Shown: positions 8,226-18,827, numbered from the stretch's first letter. The stretch: 64,000 bases of DNA from Paenibacillus tianmuensis (GCF_900100345.1 NZ_FMTT01000011.1:1-64000), one strand, 5' to 3'. The notes: generated by a model not told the origin, from the sequence alone. Made by a program: numbers and translations.

Positions 8226-11200
8226 TTGGAAACTGCGCGAGTGTATCGAACAAAGCACAAGGCCAGGTTTGTTACCGCTTCCGCTTTGTTTGACGGTCAT
8301 GACGTCTCGATTAATGTGATGCGCCGGATATTGCAGGCTAGCGGCGCGGAGGTCATTCATCTGGGGCACAACCGGTCCGTGGACGAGGTTGTGCAAGCGG
8401 CGATCCAAGAGGACGTGCAGGGCATCGCCATTTCCAGCTACCAAGGCGGGCATGTTGAATACTTCCAATACGTAATCGATCTATTGAAGGAGAGGGGCAC
8501 AAGCCATATCCGCGTATACGGAGGCGGGGGCGGCGTCATTATTCCTTCGGAAATGAAGCGGCTGCACGACTATGGCGTCGTCCGTATTTTCTCGCCGGAG
8601 GACGGAAGAAAGCTGGGGCTGCAAGGCATGATCGATGTCATGCTGGAGGAATGTGACTTTTCAACGGTTGCGGGCTACGTGCCCGATCTGGAGGAACTGA
8701 GGCAGGGAAATCACCACGCCATCGCACAAAGCATCACGGCCGCCGAGAGCTTGAGCGTCGCGTCTGTTCCTTCCAGCCCCGAGCTGCATGCCGTGTTCGA
8801 GCAGATGAAGGGCTGGCCGTCCGACGCCCCGGTCGTCGGGATCACCGGTACGGGCGGCGCGGGAAAAAGCTCGCTCACGGACGAATTGGTCCGCCGTTTC
8901 CTGCGGCATTATCCCGACAAGAGCGTCGCCATCCTGTCCATCGATCCGACCAAGCAGCGGACGGGTGGCGCTTTGCTGGGAGACCGTATCCGCATGAATG
9001 CGGTGCATTCGGACCGCGTCTATATGCGAAGCCTGGCGACGCGCAATTCGGGCAAGGAGCTGTCGCAGGCGATCCGCGAAGCGTTAGCGGTGGTCAAGGC
9101 AGCGGGCTTCGATTGGATTTTGGTGGAAACGAGTGGAATCGGGCAGGGAGATCACCAGATTACGGAAATTTCTGATCTGACGCTGTATGTCATGACCAGC
9201 GAATTCGGCGCGCCTTCGCAGCTGGAGAAAATCGAGATGCTCGACTACGCCGATCTGATCGCGATCAACAAATTTGAACGAAGAGGCTCGGAGGATGCGC
9301 TGCGCGAGGTGAAAAAGCAGGTGCAGCGAAGCCGCGGATGGTTCGAGCAGCCCTACGAAGTGATGCCGGTGTACGGGACGATCGCAAGCCAGTTTAACGA
9401 CGCCGGAGTCAACAGGCTGTTTACCGCGCTCATCTCCGAGATGAACCGCAAATGCGGCGGCGACTGGCCTGTTCCGGATTTCTCAACGGAGAAAAGCTTC
9501 AAGAAGCAGGTCATCATTCCCGGCGAACGGATTCGGTACTTGGGAGAGATCGTGCAGACCGTTCGCAGCTACAAAGCTTTCGTCGACAAGGAAGCGGAAT
9601 TTGCGCGCGCCTGCTACCAAATCGAAGGAACGATGCAAGCGATGAAGCTGGAGCACGCGACGGAGGACAGCATCACCATGCTGCAGGAGCTGAAAGAAAA
9701 GTACGAGCAGCGCCTGCACCCGGGGACCCGGACGCTCTTAGCCCGCTGGCCGGAGCTGCGCAGCCGGTATGCGGGCGCGCAACTGGTCACCAAGGTCCGG
9801 GACAAAGAGATCGTCACCGAGCTTGTGACCACCAGCTTGTCCGGGCTCAAGATTCCCAAGGTATCCCTGCCCGGCTTCTATGACTGGGGCGATCTGGTGA
9901 GTTGGCTGTACCGCGAAAATGTCCCGGGAACGTTTCCTTACACGGCTGGCGTATTTCCTTTCAAACGGACGGAGGAGGACCCGAAGCGTCAATTCGCGGG
10001 CGAGGGAACCCCGGAGCGGACGAACCTCCGGTTTCATTACTTGTCGAAGAACGATTCGGCCAAGCGGCTCAGCACTGCGTTCGATTCGGTGACACTGTAC
10101 GGCGAGGACCCCGACTACCGGCCGGACATCTACGGCAAGATCGGGGAGAGCGGCGTCAGCATCTGCACCTTGGACGATATGAAGAAGCTGTACGCCGGGT
10201 TCGATTTGTGTCATCCGCTGACCTCGGTCTCGATGACGATCAACGGCCCTGCGGCCATCATTCTGGCGATGTTCATGAATACGGCGATCGACGGCCAGGT
10301 GGACCAATTCCGTCAGGAGCAGGGGAGGGAACCGTCCGACGAGGAAAGGCGGCAGCTCGCCAAGGAAGCACTGAAGCAGGTTCGCGGAACCGTGCAGGCG
10401 GATATATTGAAGGAGGACCAGGGGCAAAATACGTGCATCTTTTCCACGGAATTCGCGCTGCGGATGATGGGCGATATTCAGCAATATTTTATTGATCACG
10501 AGGTGCGGAACTACTACTCCGTGTCGATCTCCGGCTACCACATTGCGGAGGCCGGGGCGAATCCGATTTCGCAGCTCGCCTTCACCTTGGCGAACGGCCT
10601 TACGTACGTTGAATACTACTTGTCCCGGGGCATGCACATCGACGATTTTGCGCCGAACCTGTCGTTCTTTTTCAGCAACGGGCTCGATCCCGAATACACC
10701 GTGATCGGCCGGGTGGCGCGACGGATCTGGGCTACGGTGATGCGAGAGAAATACAAGGCGAACGAGCGCAGCCAGAAGCTGAAGTATCACATCCAAACCT
10801 CGGGCCGGTCGCTGCATGCGCAGGAAATCGATTTTAATGATATCCGCACGACCCTGCAGGCGCTGCTCGCGATCATAGACAACTGCAATTCGCTGCATAC
10901 GAACTCCTACGACGAGGCGATCACGACGCCGACAGAGGAATCGGTGCGCCGGGCGATGGCGATTCAGCTGATCATCACGAAAGAACTCGGACTCGCCAAA
11001 AGCGAAAATATGCTCCAAGGTTCCTTCGTGATCGAAGAGATGACGGATCTGGTGGAGGAGGCCGTCCTGCTTGAGCTGGAGCGAATCAGCGATCGGGGCG
11101 GCGTGCTCGGGGCGATGGAATCGCAGTACCAGCGCGGGAAAATCCAGGATGAATCGCTGCTGTACGAAACGAAAAAGCACAACGGCGAGCTCCCGATCAT

Positions 11201-11483
11201 CGGCGTGAATACCTTCCGGAATCCGAACCCGCCGGTAGACGATCTGCCGATTCCGATGGCCCGCGCCACCACTGGGGAGAAGGAGCAGCAGATCGCCAAT
11301 CTGCGCGCGTTTCAAGCGAAGCATCAAGACGAGGCTGCGGCCGCTTTGGCGAGGCTCCAGCAGACCGCTTTGAACGGGGGCAACATGTTTGCCGAGCTGA
11401 TGGAAACCGTCAAGGCCGCCAGCTTGGGGCAAATTACGCATGCGCTTTATCAAGTGGGCGGGCAGTACCGCCGAAATATGTGA
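8226..11483 (+). CDS. icmF: fused isobutyryl-CoA mutase IcmF (B12-dependent)
   Basis: 1085 residues in the IcmF order. A B12-binding domain comes first, with DGHDVSINV (His25 as lower axial ligand), SSYQGGH and a Gly-rich YGGGGGVI. Next is the MeaB/MeaI-like G-protein chaperone with P-loop GTGGAGKSS near residue 207 and [20 protein letters not shown]. The substrate-binding mutase barrel follows ([31 protein letters not shown], then [14 protein letters not shown]). The enzyme interconverts isobutyryl-CoA and n-butyryl-CoA, and some members also act on pivalyl/isovaleryl-CoA. The TTG start at 8226 follows GAGGAGAG. Its place among thiolase, acyl-CoA and hydroxyacyl-CoA dehydrogenases suggests feeding branched acyl-CoA from valine or branched acids into the butyrate route. 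Confidence 0.95.
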   Translation: METARVYRTKHKARFVTASALFDGHDVSINVMRRILQASGAEVIHLGHNRSVDEVVQAAIQEDVQGIAISSYQGGHVEYFQYVIDLLKERGTSHIRVYGGGGGVIIPSEMKRLHDYGVVRIFSPEDGRKLGLQGMIDVMLEECDFSTVAGYVPDLEELRQGNHHAIAQSITAAESLSVASVPSSPELHAVFEQMKGWPSDAPVVGITGTGGAGKSSLTDELVRRFLRHYPDKSVAILSIDPTKQRTGGALLGDRIRMNAVHSDRVYMRSLATRNSGKELSQAIREALAVVKAAGFDWILVETSGIGQGDHQITEISDLTLYVMTSEFGAPSQLEKIEMLDYADLIAINKFERRGSEDALREVKKQVQRSRGWFEQPYEVMPVYGTIASQFNDAGVNRLFTALISEMNRKCGGDWPVPDFSTEKSFKKQVIIPGERIRYLGEIVQTVRSYKAFVDKEAEFARACYQIEGTMQAMKLEHATEDSITMLQELKEKYEQRLHPGTRTLLARWPELRSRYAGAQLVTKVRDKEIVTELVTTSLSGLKIPKVSLPGFYDWGDLVSWLYRENVPGTFPYTAGVFPFKRTEEDPKRQFAGEGTPERTNLRFHYLSKNDSAKRLSTAFDSVTLYGEDPDYRPDIYGKIGESGVSICTLDDMKKLYAGFDLCHPLTSVSMTINGPAAIILAMFMNTAIDGQVDQFRQEQGREPSDEERRQLAKEALKQVRGTVQADILKEDQGQNTCIFSTEFALRMMGDIQQYFIDHEVRNYYSVSISGYHIAEAGANPISQLAFTLANGLTYVEYYLSRGMHIDDFAPNLSFFFSNGLDPEYTVIGRVARRIWATVMREKYKANERSQKLKYHIQTSGRSLHAQEIDFNDIRTTLQALLAIIDNCNSLHTNSYDEAITTPTEESVRRAMAIQLIITKELGLAKSENMLQGSFVIEEMTDLVEEAVLLELERISDRGGVLGAMESQYQRGKIQDESLLYETKKHNGELPIIGVNTFRNPNPPVDDLPIPMARATTGEKEQQIANLRAFQAKHQDEAAAALARLQQTALNGGNMFAELMETVKAASLGQITHALYQVGGQYRRNM

Positions 11484-11551
11484 TCGCTGCGGGGAGCGGC
11501 AGGGACCGTTAATAAATAACATATTAAAATGAAAAATGGGAGGCGTGGAGC

Positions 11552-12412
11552 ATGGCGATACAGACGGTTATGGTGATTGGCGCAGGGCAAATGGGCAGGG
11601 GCATTGCCCAGGTCGCCGCAGCGGCAGGATTGAACGTCCTGCTGCACGATATTGCCGAAGCGTCCCTTCATCAGGGCATCAACAGTCTGACGAAAAGTCT
11701 TGCCCGGAGCGTGGAGAAGGGAAAGCTTGCCGAAGAAGAGAAAACAAGCATTCTGGCGCGGATTCTCCCTTGTGCCCAGTTGGATCAAGCGGCTCAGGCC
11801 GATTTGGTCATCGAAGCGATTATTGAAAGTATGGACCATAAAACGACGCTGTTCAAGCGATTGGACGACCATTGCCCGCCGCATACGATCCTTGCTACGA
11901 ATACGTCCTCGCTCCCGATTACGGAGATCGCCGCCGTGACCGGGCGGCCTTCGCAGGTAATCGGCATGCATTTCATGAATCCGGTTCCGGTGATGCCGCT
12001 GGTTGAAATCATCCGCGGCCTGGAAACCTCCGACGAGGTATTCGGGCAAATCCGCGATTTGGCCGAGCGCATGGGGAAGACGCCCGTTGAGGTGAACGAT
12101 TTTCCTGGCTTCGTATCGAACCGCGTCCTGATGCCGATGATCAACGAGGCGATTTATACCGTCTACGAAGGCGTTGCGGCTCCGGAAGCGGTGGACAAGG
12201 TAATGAAGCTGGGAATGAACCATCCGATGGGGCCGTTGGAGCTGGCCGATTTCATCGGGCTGGACACGTGCCTGTCCATTATGGAGATCCTTCACCACGG
12301 CTTCGGAGACAGCAAATACCGTCCCTGCCCCTTGCTGCGCAAATACGTCAAAGCCGGCCGGCTTGGCCGCAAAACGGGCAAAGGTTTTTATACTTACGAT
12401 TCATCCTTGTAA
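11552..12412 (+). CDS. 3-hydroxyacyl-CoA (3-hydroxybutyryl-CoA) dehydrogenase
   Basis: 286 residues. The N-terminus is an NAD(H) Rossmann fold ([21 protein letters not shown], then Asp in LLHDI which favours NAD). The catalytic His is in [16 protein letters not shown], and the C-terminal domain has [18 protein letters not shown] and [19 protein letters not shown], all standard for Hbd/MmgB/PaaH. It oxidises 3-hydroxybutyryl-CoA to acetoacetyl-CoA, the substrate of the thiolase upstream. Last gene of the acyl-CoA operon, 68 bp after icmF, RBS GGGAGG. An enoyl-CoA hydratase, needed between the dehydrogenase steps, is not in the window. Confidence 0.94.
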   Translation: MAIQTVMVIGAGQMGRGIAQVAAAAGLNVLLHDIAEASLHQGINSLTKSLARSVEKGKLAEEEKTSILARILPCAQLDQAAQADLVIEAIIESMDHKTTLFKRLDDHCPPHTILATNTSSLPITEIAAVTGRPSQVIGMHFMNPVPVMPLVEIIRGLETSDEVFGQIRDLAERMGKTPVEVNDFPGFVSNRVLMPMINEAIYTVYEGVAAPEAVDKVMKLGMNHPMGPLELADFIGLDTCLSIMEILHHGFGDSKYRPCPLLRKYVKAGRLGRKTGKGFYTYDSSL

Positions 12413-12485
12413 AACATTTCCTAAACCGCAGCTTTCTCTTATAATAGAAGAAGATAGGATACTTGAACAAGGAGAGGAAGCACAG

Positions 12486-14396
12486 ATGAAGCTGCGGTTT
12501 GAAGGAAATTTAAACGTTTTATGGCCGGGAATTCGCGCATTGTCACAGGAGCTTCAGATTGTTGAGGCGGAAGACGGCATCGTCGTCCGGGTCGAGCCGT
12601 CGTCCGGCGAGCTGGAAGTCGGCATGGAGCAGGGGAAGGCCTATATTCGCTACGGTCAAAAGCATCAGTTCTTTCGCGGGCTTGGGTTTCTCGTACAGCA
12701 CGGCCTTCATGGGGAGCCGTTTCACCTTCGGGAGAAGCAGCAGTTCGATACGATCGGACCGATGTTTGATTTGTCCCGCAATGCGGTGTTGACGCTCGAC
12801 AGCTTCAAATTTATGCTTCGCAAGATGGCTTTAATGGGATTAAACAGCGTTATGCTGTATTTGGAAGATACGTACGAAATTAGCGAAGAACCTTATTTCG
12901 GCTATATGCGCGGCCGGTACACGCAAGCGGAGCTGAAAGAGATTGACGATTACGCCGACCAATTCGGCATCGAGGCGTTCCCGAGCATCCAGGCCCTGGC
13001 GCATCTGGAAGAGTTCTTGAAGTGGGAGCCGGTGAAGCATTACAAGGATACGAAAGGCGCGCTGCTGGTCGGTGACGAGCGGACGGACCGATTGGTCGAA
13101 CAGATGATCGAGGCCGCTAGCGCTCCGTTCCGCAGCCGTAAAATCCACATCGGCATGGACGAGGCGGAAGAGGTCGGCCGCGGCAAATATTTGGACCGCA
13201 ACGGCTACACGAGCCGGTTCGAGATTATGATTGCGCATCTGGACAAAGTGCTGGACATGACGCGCCGCCGCGGTTTGAAAGCGATGATGTGGAGCGATAT
13301 GTTCCTGAAGCTCGCTTCGCAGAACGGCAGCGATTACTATGACATGGATACGCAGATTCCGGAGGAGATGGCGCGCCGCATTCCGAAAGATGTGGACATG
13401 GTGTACTGGGATTATAACCACATGGAGCAGGAGGACTACGAGAACCTCATTGCCAAGCACCGTCCCCTCGGCTGCAACTTGGTGTTTGCCGGCGCCGTCT
13501 GGGTGTTTAACACGTTCGGGGTCAATTACGGCTTGTCGTTGAATGCCTCCGATGCCGCTCTGCAGGTGTGCAAAAGAGAAGGCATCCGCGAGGTTTATGC
13601 GACGATGTGGGGCGACGACGGCATGGAGAGCAATCCTTTTGCGGCGTTGCTCGGTCTGCAGCTCTACGCGGAGCATGCGTATTCGGAAGCGAAGCCGGAT
13701 CAGGCGAAGCTGGCGGAGCGGGTCAAGTTCTGCACCGGTATCGAGGCCGACGCCTTCCTGACATTCAAGGATTTGGACGAGGTGCCCGGCTCCGAGCCGA
13801 ACAACCGGATGCAGAGCAATCCTTCCAAGTTTTTGCTGTACCAGGACGTGCTGCTCGGACTGTTCGACAAGCAGATCGAAGGACTGGACTTGTCCGCGCA
13901 TTATACGAAGGTGGAGCAGGATATCCGCAGCCGTCGCGTCAAGGAGGCTGAGCTGGATTACTTGTTCGAGGTGCCGGAGAGGCTGTGCGGCGTGCTGAAG
14001 CGGAAGAGCGAGATCGGCATCGAGCTCAAGCGGGCATACGACGATAAGGATACGGGGACGCTGCGGCGCATCGCGACGGAAGTGCTGCCGGAGATTGCGG
14101 AAGCGGTCCGGGAGCTGCGGGCCGCCCATCGCGCCCAGTGGCTGCGGATGTTCAAGCCGTTCGGCTGGGAGGTCATCGATATCCGCTACGGCGGAGTCGT
14201 CAACCGGCTGGATACGGCTTCGTTAAGGCTGCTCGATTATGTGGAGGGCCGGATCGGGCAGATCGAAGAGCTGGAGCAGGAGCGGCTCGTGTACAGCTCG
14301 TCCAATCGGTTCAACAACCGCGGCGTCGGCTGGTGCAGCTACTATTACCGGATGGCGTCGCCCAACGTCTTTTTCCATGTGATGAACCCTTTTTAA
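12486..14396 (+). CDS. GH20-like exo-beta-N-acetylhexosaminidase
   Basis: 636 residues. After a short N-terminal domain the TIM barrel starts near residue 85 (GPMFDLSRNAVLTLDSFKFMLRKMALMGLNSVMLYLEDTY). The GH20 catalytic pair is D225-E226 in HIGMDEAEEVG: Glu as acid/base, Asp orienting the substrate N-acetyl group. Later blocks (KAMMWSDMFL, VYWDYNHMEQ, YATMWGDDGMESN) fit the HexD-like branch of GH20. There is no signal peptide, so it is probably cytoplasmic and trims imported GlcNAc- or GalNAc-containing oligosaccharides. The ATG at 12486 follows AAGGAGAGG. A TATAAT at 12440-12445 suggests it may have its own promoter, and it does not belong functionally to the acyl-CoA operon. A terminator follows. 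Confidence 0.82.
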   Translation: MKLRFEGNLNVLWPGIRALSQELQIVEAEDGIVVRVEPSSGELEVGMEQGKAYIRYGQKHQFFRGLGFLVQHGLHGEPFHLREKQQFDTIGPMFDLSRNAVLTLDSFKFMLRKMALMGLNSVMLYLEDTYEISEEPYFGYMRGRYTQAELKEIDDYADQFGIEAFPSIQALAHLEEFLKWEPVKHYKDTKGALLVGDERTDRLVEQMIEAASAPFRSRKIHIGMDEAEEVGRGKYLDRNGYTSRFEIMIAHLDKVLDMTRRRGLKAMMWSDMFLKLASQNGSDYYDMDTQIPEEMARRIPKDVDMVYWDYNHMEQEDYENLIAKHRPLGCNLVFAGAVWVFNTFGVNYGLSLNASDAALQVCKREGIREVYATMWGDDGMESNPFAALLGLQLYAEHAYSEAKPDQAKLAERVKFCTGIEADAFLTFKDLDEVPGSEPNNRMQSNPSKFLLYQDVLLGLFDKQIEGLDLSAHYTKVEQDIRSRRVKEAELDYLFEVPERLCGVLKRKSEIGIELKRAYDDKDTGTLRRIATEVLPEIAEAVRELRAAHRAQWLRMFKPFGWEVIDIRYGGVVNRLDTASLRLLDYVEGRIGQIEELEQERLVYSSSNRFNNRGVGWCSYYYRMASPNVFFHVMNPF

Positions 14397-14408
14397 ACAG
14401 AACGAAGC

Positions 14409-14448
14409 AAGGGAAGCGCTCGCTGCTATAGCGGGGCTTCCCTTTTTT
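14409..14448 (+). terminator. Rho-independent terminator of the hexosaminidase gene
   Basis: Stem AAGGGAAGC/GCTTCCCTT followed by a run of T. It lies 13 bp after the stop codon. Confidence 0.9.
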
Positions 14449-14474
14449 ACTTATTGCGTTAAAGGTTACCGGCG

Positions 14475-16019
14475 TTAAAAATCGCGCAGCTTATCGAACG
14501 TGTCGAACAGCTTATCCACGTCCACTTCGACGCCCGCAGCAGACAACTGCTGCCGTGCCCCGTTGAGCAGATCCTCCAGCACCGTATAAATTTCCTCGCG
14601 CTCCACCGTTTCGATAAAGCCGCTTCTACGGTCCATTTTATTGAACGCTTCGGTGTAATCGGACACTAATGTGTCCAGCGCAGACTCCGCCTCGGCTGCC
14701 GTCATGCCGCCGCCCCGAATTTGTTCCGCTAACGTCGTTATGGCCGCAAGTGTCTTTTTGTACAGATTCATTGCTTTCTTGGCCCGAGCCTCCGTGATGT
14801 TGTCCCGTCCGTCCCAGTCGCGGAAAGGATTATTGAAATTTTCGGCCAGCCATTCGGGCTTGCGCGGCTTGGTGATCGACAGGTCCAGACCTTTGGGAAC
14901 TTCTTTCTTGTACTTGTCCTTAATCGCTTTGGCGGCGTCGGCGGGCAGGCTTTCCATCCACAGCCAAGTAAGGTTCGGCAGCCGATCCGGACCGGGGAAT
15001 GCTTCGCCGGAGAAGCCGAATATATCGTAGGTGCTGAATAATCTAAGGTTCGTTAATTGTTCGAGTTGTTGAAGATTAACGATGTTGCCGGGTTTGCCCT
15101 CTAGGTCCAGCTCCTTCAACTGAGGGTAGCTTCGGACGATCGGCCCAAGATCCAGGTCTTTCACCTGTTTCACGTGCAGCCCCGACAAACGTTCGAGACC
15201 GCATACCGGCGGTACGTTATTCGTAAAGGCGGCCGTCAGACATTGTCCGCCGTCTTCGGCATGGATTTTCAGCTTGGGCGAGGGGGTACCCGTTAACGAT
15301 AGAAAGGTTAACCCTTTATTTAAAAACAGCTCTTCCAATCCGTCCGCCTGAAGGATCAGGCGCGCCAAGCTGCTGCTTCGGAGGTCGATCGACGTATAGC
15401 CGTGGTTCTCCAACCGAAGCTCGTATATAAACGGATTGTCGTTAACATACGACAGCAGCGACTCATAGGGACGGTCGGCGGCGATGCGCGTCAGGCAGGG
15501 CAGCTGTTTCAGTTCGGACAAGTCGGAGAACTGCTGGAGCGTGGCGTCACGGATTTCGCTGGTCGAGCGGGCCATCTGCACGCCACCCACGACAACCGGC
15601 GTATTGTCCATTGCCGCTTCCTTGAACGAACGGCGTCGGTCTTCGGGAATGCCCCGCCACTTCAATTGGTAGACCATACTGCTGCCTGTATGCCAACCGC
15701 TGTATCTGCTTGTATCTTCGGTGACGAGCGGAGGCCGGTTTCCTGCCAAAATGTAATGTTTGGGGACCTGCGGGTTGACATACGAATGTTCAAGCTGGTC
15801 GTTCGAAAAGTGGTCGCAGTACAGCGGTTTCATCTTATCGAGCTCTTCTTCCGTAGGCAGCTTGTCCCCGGTCCAGTCAAGCTCCAGCACGGCGGCCAGC
15901 GGCTTACCCCACTTTTCCTTGATTCCGGTGACCTGACACGCGGCATAGCGCTGCAACTGCTCGACGTATACGCAATATATATCTCCGATATTCGGCTTCA
16001 ATCCGATCATCCTTTCCAT
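14475..16019 (-). CDS. leucine-rich-repeat-containing protein of unknown function
   Basis: About 514 residues, not firmly recognised. The N-terminus (IGDIYCVYVEQLQRYAACQVTGI) faintly recalls Imm26-type domains. The middle (about residues 150-390) contains irregular leucine-rich repeats (LKELDLEGKPGNIVNLQQLEQLTNLRLF). The C-terminal 130 residues are helical and charged. No signal peptide or membrane segment is seen, so it is probably cytoplasmic. A TTG start at 16061 is possible by frame but lies inside the yhgE terminator and is rejected; ATG at 16019 or 16010 remain, neither with a good RBS. It is transcribed separately from the membrane protein gene upstream. Confidence 0.6.
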   Translation of the reverse strand: MERMIGLKPNIGDIYCVYVEQLQRYAACQVTGIKEKWGKPLAAVLELDWTGDKLPTEEELDKMKPLYCDHFSNDQLEHSYVNPQVPKHYILAGNRPPLVTEDTSRYSGWHTGSSMVYQLKWRGIPEDRRRSFKEAAMDNTPVVVGGVQMARSTSEIRDATLQQFSDLSELKQLPCLTRIAADRPYESLLSYVNDNPFIYELRLENHGYTSIDLRSSSLARLILQADGLEELFLNKGLTFLSLTGTPSPKLKIHAEDGGQCLTAAFTNNVPPVCGLERLSGLHVKQVKDLDLGPIVRSYPQLKELDLEGKPGNIVNLQQLEQLTNLRLFSTYDIFGFSGEAFPGPDRLPNLTWLWMESLPADAAKAIKDKYKKEVPKGLDLSITKPRKPEWLAENFNNPFRDWDGRDNITEARAKKAMNLYKKTLAAITTLAEQIRGGGMTAAEAESALDTLVSDYTEAFNKMDRRSGFIETVEREEIYTVLEDLLNGARQQLSAAGVEVDVDKLFDTFDKLRDF

Positions 16020-16048
16020 TTGTGGGTTCGGCCATTCCGGCGCACAAG

Positions 16049-16077
16049 AAAAAATCGCCAACCTCCGGAGGCTGGCG
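16049..16077 (-). terminator. Rho-independent terminator of the YhgE/Pip gene
   Basis: On the minus strand CGCCAGCCTCCGGAGGTTGGCG forms a hairpin followed by ATTTTTT. It lies 9 bp after the yhgE-like stop. Confidence 0.85.
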
Positions 16078-16085
16078 TATTTTCC

Positions 16086-18674
16086 TCAGTGCCCTATTAC
16101 TCCTGAATGATGCAACTGCTTGGAGTACTTGCTCAGAAACGATGTGAGTGCTGGTTTGAACATATAACCTATGACCAAAAAAGAGACGAAAAATCCGACC
16201 AACGTCCAGACGTCCCTCATCAGCGTCGGGTAGCTTACCCCGGCGAGCGCTTCGCGCAGCCCGCTGATCGCATAGGTAAACGGCAGCATCGAATGAATCG
16301 TTTGAAAGAAAGCCGGTGTCACCTGAATCGGGAACGTACCCCCCGAGCCGGCGAGCTGGAGCACCAGCAGAACAACGCCGATCGATTTGCCGATATTGTT
16401 AAAGAGCGTGACCAGCGTGTATATGATCATGGAAAATACAACACAGTAAAGCACCGTGAGCCCGATGAACAATCCGGCCTCTTGAATGCCGATTTTCAGC
16501 AAAAAGATATCTCCAAGCGCTACGATAAGCCCTTGCAGCACGGACAAGGTAGCAAACAAAAGATATTTGCCCAGGTACTCTTCATGCGAGGTAAAGCTGA
16601 AATCCGCCGGTTGGAACTTGGCGGTGAGCAGAGACGTGAGCAGCAGACAACCGACCCACAAGCTCAGCGTCGTATAGAAAGGAGTCATACCCGCTCCATA
16701 GTTCGAGATCGGGAATAACGGGTGCGTGCTCATCGTCACCGGAAGAGCAAGGAAGTTGTTGTCTGCGATGCCCCGGTTTTTCAGCAGCTGGATCATGTCC
16801 TTGACATCAACCGTGCTGTCGATTTTTTGGAAGACTGCCGTCAGATCGCTCAGGCGCTGCTGAAGGTCCGGCACGCGCTCTTTGAAATTCCGGATATCGT
16901 CCACCGCTATTTTGCCCCCGGATGCCATGCCTGCCATCAAGTCCTTCGCCGCAGCCAAATCCTCCTGCGTGTTGCCAAGTATTACGTTCACATCGGCGAG
17001 AAGATTCGAGCCTTTTTGCAGATAGGATTCCGTTTTCGGAAACAGGGTTTGGTCGAGCTCAAGTGACAGTTTGCCGATACTTCCCGCAATCGCAAAGTTC
17101 ATCCGGGCCAGATCCGGCAGTAATTTTTCCAGGTTTTGATTCTGCGCGATATTTTTCCGGAGATCGGCCGTCTTGCCCTTCCACTCCTCCAGCCTTTGAG
17201 CCAGGCTTTTCAAGTCCTTGCTAAGCTGAAACGAGCCTTTTGCGGAGGATTGAGCCAACGAATTTGCATTTTTAAGAAGTCGGTTTATCATGTTGCTAAT
17301 CGAGTCGATGCTTTTGGACAGCTTGCCGTCCACATTGGCTTTTTTATAGGCCAGCGTCGTACTTAAGTTTCTCGTAAACGAGCTAATCCCGGAAGACAGC
17401 TGCCGTATGTTTTCCAGATTGTCGCGAAGACGGGCAAACGTCCGGATATTCAAGGCTTCATCAATCGGAGCAAGTAGCTCATTGACGGCGGTCTGAAATT
17501 TGGTGATCTTATCCAAGATCCGATCATTGACCGGCTGCAGCTTATTTAAAATCTTCTCAGCCGCACCAACATCCTTGATATTCGCTTTTAAATCCGTCAG
17601 AAGCCCCCGGAACAAGTTCAGCTCCATTGCGATATCAGACGCTAATTCGAGGGTTTCGTTGGGCACGGTTACGCCCGCTTTTTCCAGCTGTTCCGAAGAA
17701 TCCTTCACCCGCTGCTGCAACTGATCGAGATCTGTGACGGCATTATCAAGCTGAGTAAGCACCTCCGGTTTGTACAGCGTCAGCTGTTCGTTCAGGTCCT
17801 CGGTCGTCTCGGCTAACTTGTTGAAAATCGTCTGGAGCAGATACAGGTTCTCTTTCACATCCGGCGCGATTTCTTTAATGTTGCCGCTGGCCGTGTACAT
17901 ATCCTTGCTTAGTCCATCGTTCAGCTCAATGAGTTTGCCGAGCGTATCCTGAACCGCAGGAACATGATCCGCCGTCTTATTCAGCTGGGTAAAACCGTTC
18001 TCCGCCCGGTTCAGCATCTCATCCAGATTTTGATTCAGCTTCGGCATATTTTCATTCAGGACGTAGAGCAAATTTTTGTATTTTTCGATTTGCGGGTACC
18101 GCTGATCCAGCTCGGCGCCGGCTTGATTCAGTGTTTCGAACACTTTTTCCGTCACCGTCTTGATAAAGGTGGTGCTGATCTCCCTCTGGATCGTCGAGGC
18201 GCCAGCATCCGTCATTTTCGAGGCGATGGCATTCTCTTTTTCATTAACGTAATATTCCAGATCGGGCTTGACCGGCTGGTCGCTAAGCATCGTGCTCATT
18301 TTCAGCGAAAAATCGTCGGGAATTACAATGGTGGCGTACACCTCGCCATTTTCCGCCTTGGCTATGCCCTCGTCTTTCGTATTATAGAAGGTCCAGCCGA
18401 GCTTCTCGTTCTGCTTCAGCGAGTGGACGATTTCGTCCCCGATGTTAAAGGTGATCCCTTTGAGCGTGCCGCCGGTGTCGTTATTGACGACCCCGACCTT
18501 GATGCCCTTCGTATTGGCGTAGGGGTCCCAGGATGCATAAATGTTAATCCAAGCGTAAAGCGATGGCAGCATAATAAGCCCGCAGACCACCGTCAGGGTG
18601 ACCCAATTCGTAACAATACGCCGGATATCGTGAGTATATATGCGCAAAACTGTTCGTAGAGAAACTTTTCGCAT
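16086..18674 (-). CDS. YhgE/Pip family membrane protein
   Basis: 862 residues with the family layout: one N-terminal membrane segment (about residues 20-45, WVTLTVVCGLIMLPSLYAWINIYASWDPYANTKG), a very long extracytoplasmic stretch rich in coiled coil (about 200-600), and a C-terminal block of five or six membrane segments (from about 650). The YhgE/Pip signature WDPYANTKGIKVGVVNND is clear. Relatives include the lactococcal phage infection protein Pip and B. subtilis YhgE, and several are linked to type VII secretion. The exact role is unknown. No WXG100 or EssC gene is nearby. A promoter with tandem repeats lies upstream. Confidence 0.85.
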   Translation of the reverse strand: MRKVSLRTVLRIYTHDIRRIVTNWVTLTVVCGLIMLPSLYAWINIYASWDPYANTKGIKVGVVNNDTGGTLKGITFNIGDEIVHSLKQNEKLGWTFYNTKDEGIAKAENGEVYATIVIPDDFSLKMSTMLSDQPVKPDLEYYVNEKENAIASKMTDAGASTIQREISTTFIKTVTEKVFETLNQAGAELDQRYPQIEKYKNLLYVLNENMPKLNQNLDEMLNRAENGFTQLNKTADHVPAVQDTLGKLIELNDGLSKDMYTASGNIKEIAPDVKENLYLLQTIFNKLAETTEDLNEQLTLYKPEVLTQLDNAVTDLDQLQQRVKDSSEQLEKAGVTVPNETLELASDIAMELNLFRGLLTDLKANIKDVGAAEKILNKLQPVNDRILDKITKFQTAVNELLAPIDEALNIRTFARLRDNLENIRQLSSGISSFTRNLSTTLAYKKANVDGKLSKSIDSISNMINRLLKNANSLAQSSAKGSFQLSKDLKSLAQRLEEWKGKTADLRKNIAQNQNLEKLLPDLARMNFAIAGSIGKLSLELDQTLFPKTESYLQKGSNLLADVNVILGNTQEDLAAAKDLMAGMASGGKIAVDDIRNFKERVPDLQQRLSDLTAVFQKIDSTVDVKDMIQLLKNRGIADNNFLALPVTMSTHPLFPISNYGAGMTPFYTTLSLWVGCLLLTSLLTAKFQPADFSFTSHEEYLGKYLLFATLSVLQGLIVALGDIFLLKIGIQEAGLFIGLTVLYCVVFSMIIYTLVTLFNNIGKSIGVVLLVLQLAGSGGTFPIQVTPAFFQTIHSMLPFTYAISGLREALAGVSYPTLMRDVWTLVGFFVSFLVIGYMFKPALTSFLSKYSKQLHHSGVIGH

Positions 18675-18723
18675 CGCGTTCAGTACCTTTCATTGTGCCG
18701 GGAGAACAAGGCTCCTTAGATTT

Positions 18724-18777
18724 TACGTATAGGTACGTATAGTATTGTATTATACAACATTCCAGGCGCGTTTGAAG
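18724..18777 (-). promoter_or_regulatory. promoter of the YhgE/Pip gene with a tandem operator-like repeat
   Basis: Reading the minus strand, TATAAT (plus-strand 18749-18754) has a weak TTCAAA -35 upstream. Directly downstream lie two copies of CTATACGTA, one helical turn apart (plus-strand TACGTATAG at 18724-18732 and 18734-18742). Their position just past the -10 box would suit a repressor. YhgE relatives are often TetR-controlled, but no such gene is next to it here. Confidence 0.45.
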
Positions 18778-18827
18778 CGATATAATTCAAGGAGAATCTC
18801 CGTGCCAGTCCACTATGTCCTTCAAGC

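Noticed and set aside
9738-11522. Long minus-strand ORFs opposite icmF and other GC-rich genes
   Set aside because: These are antisense shadows caused by codon bias; composition is rich in Arg and His and no domain is recognisable.
14475-16061. Longer LRR protein from a TTG at 16061
   Set aside because: That TTG lies inside the hairpin that terminates the yhgE-like transcript, and the RBS-like GGAGG is part of the stem and touches the start codon.
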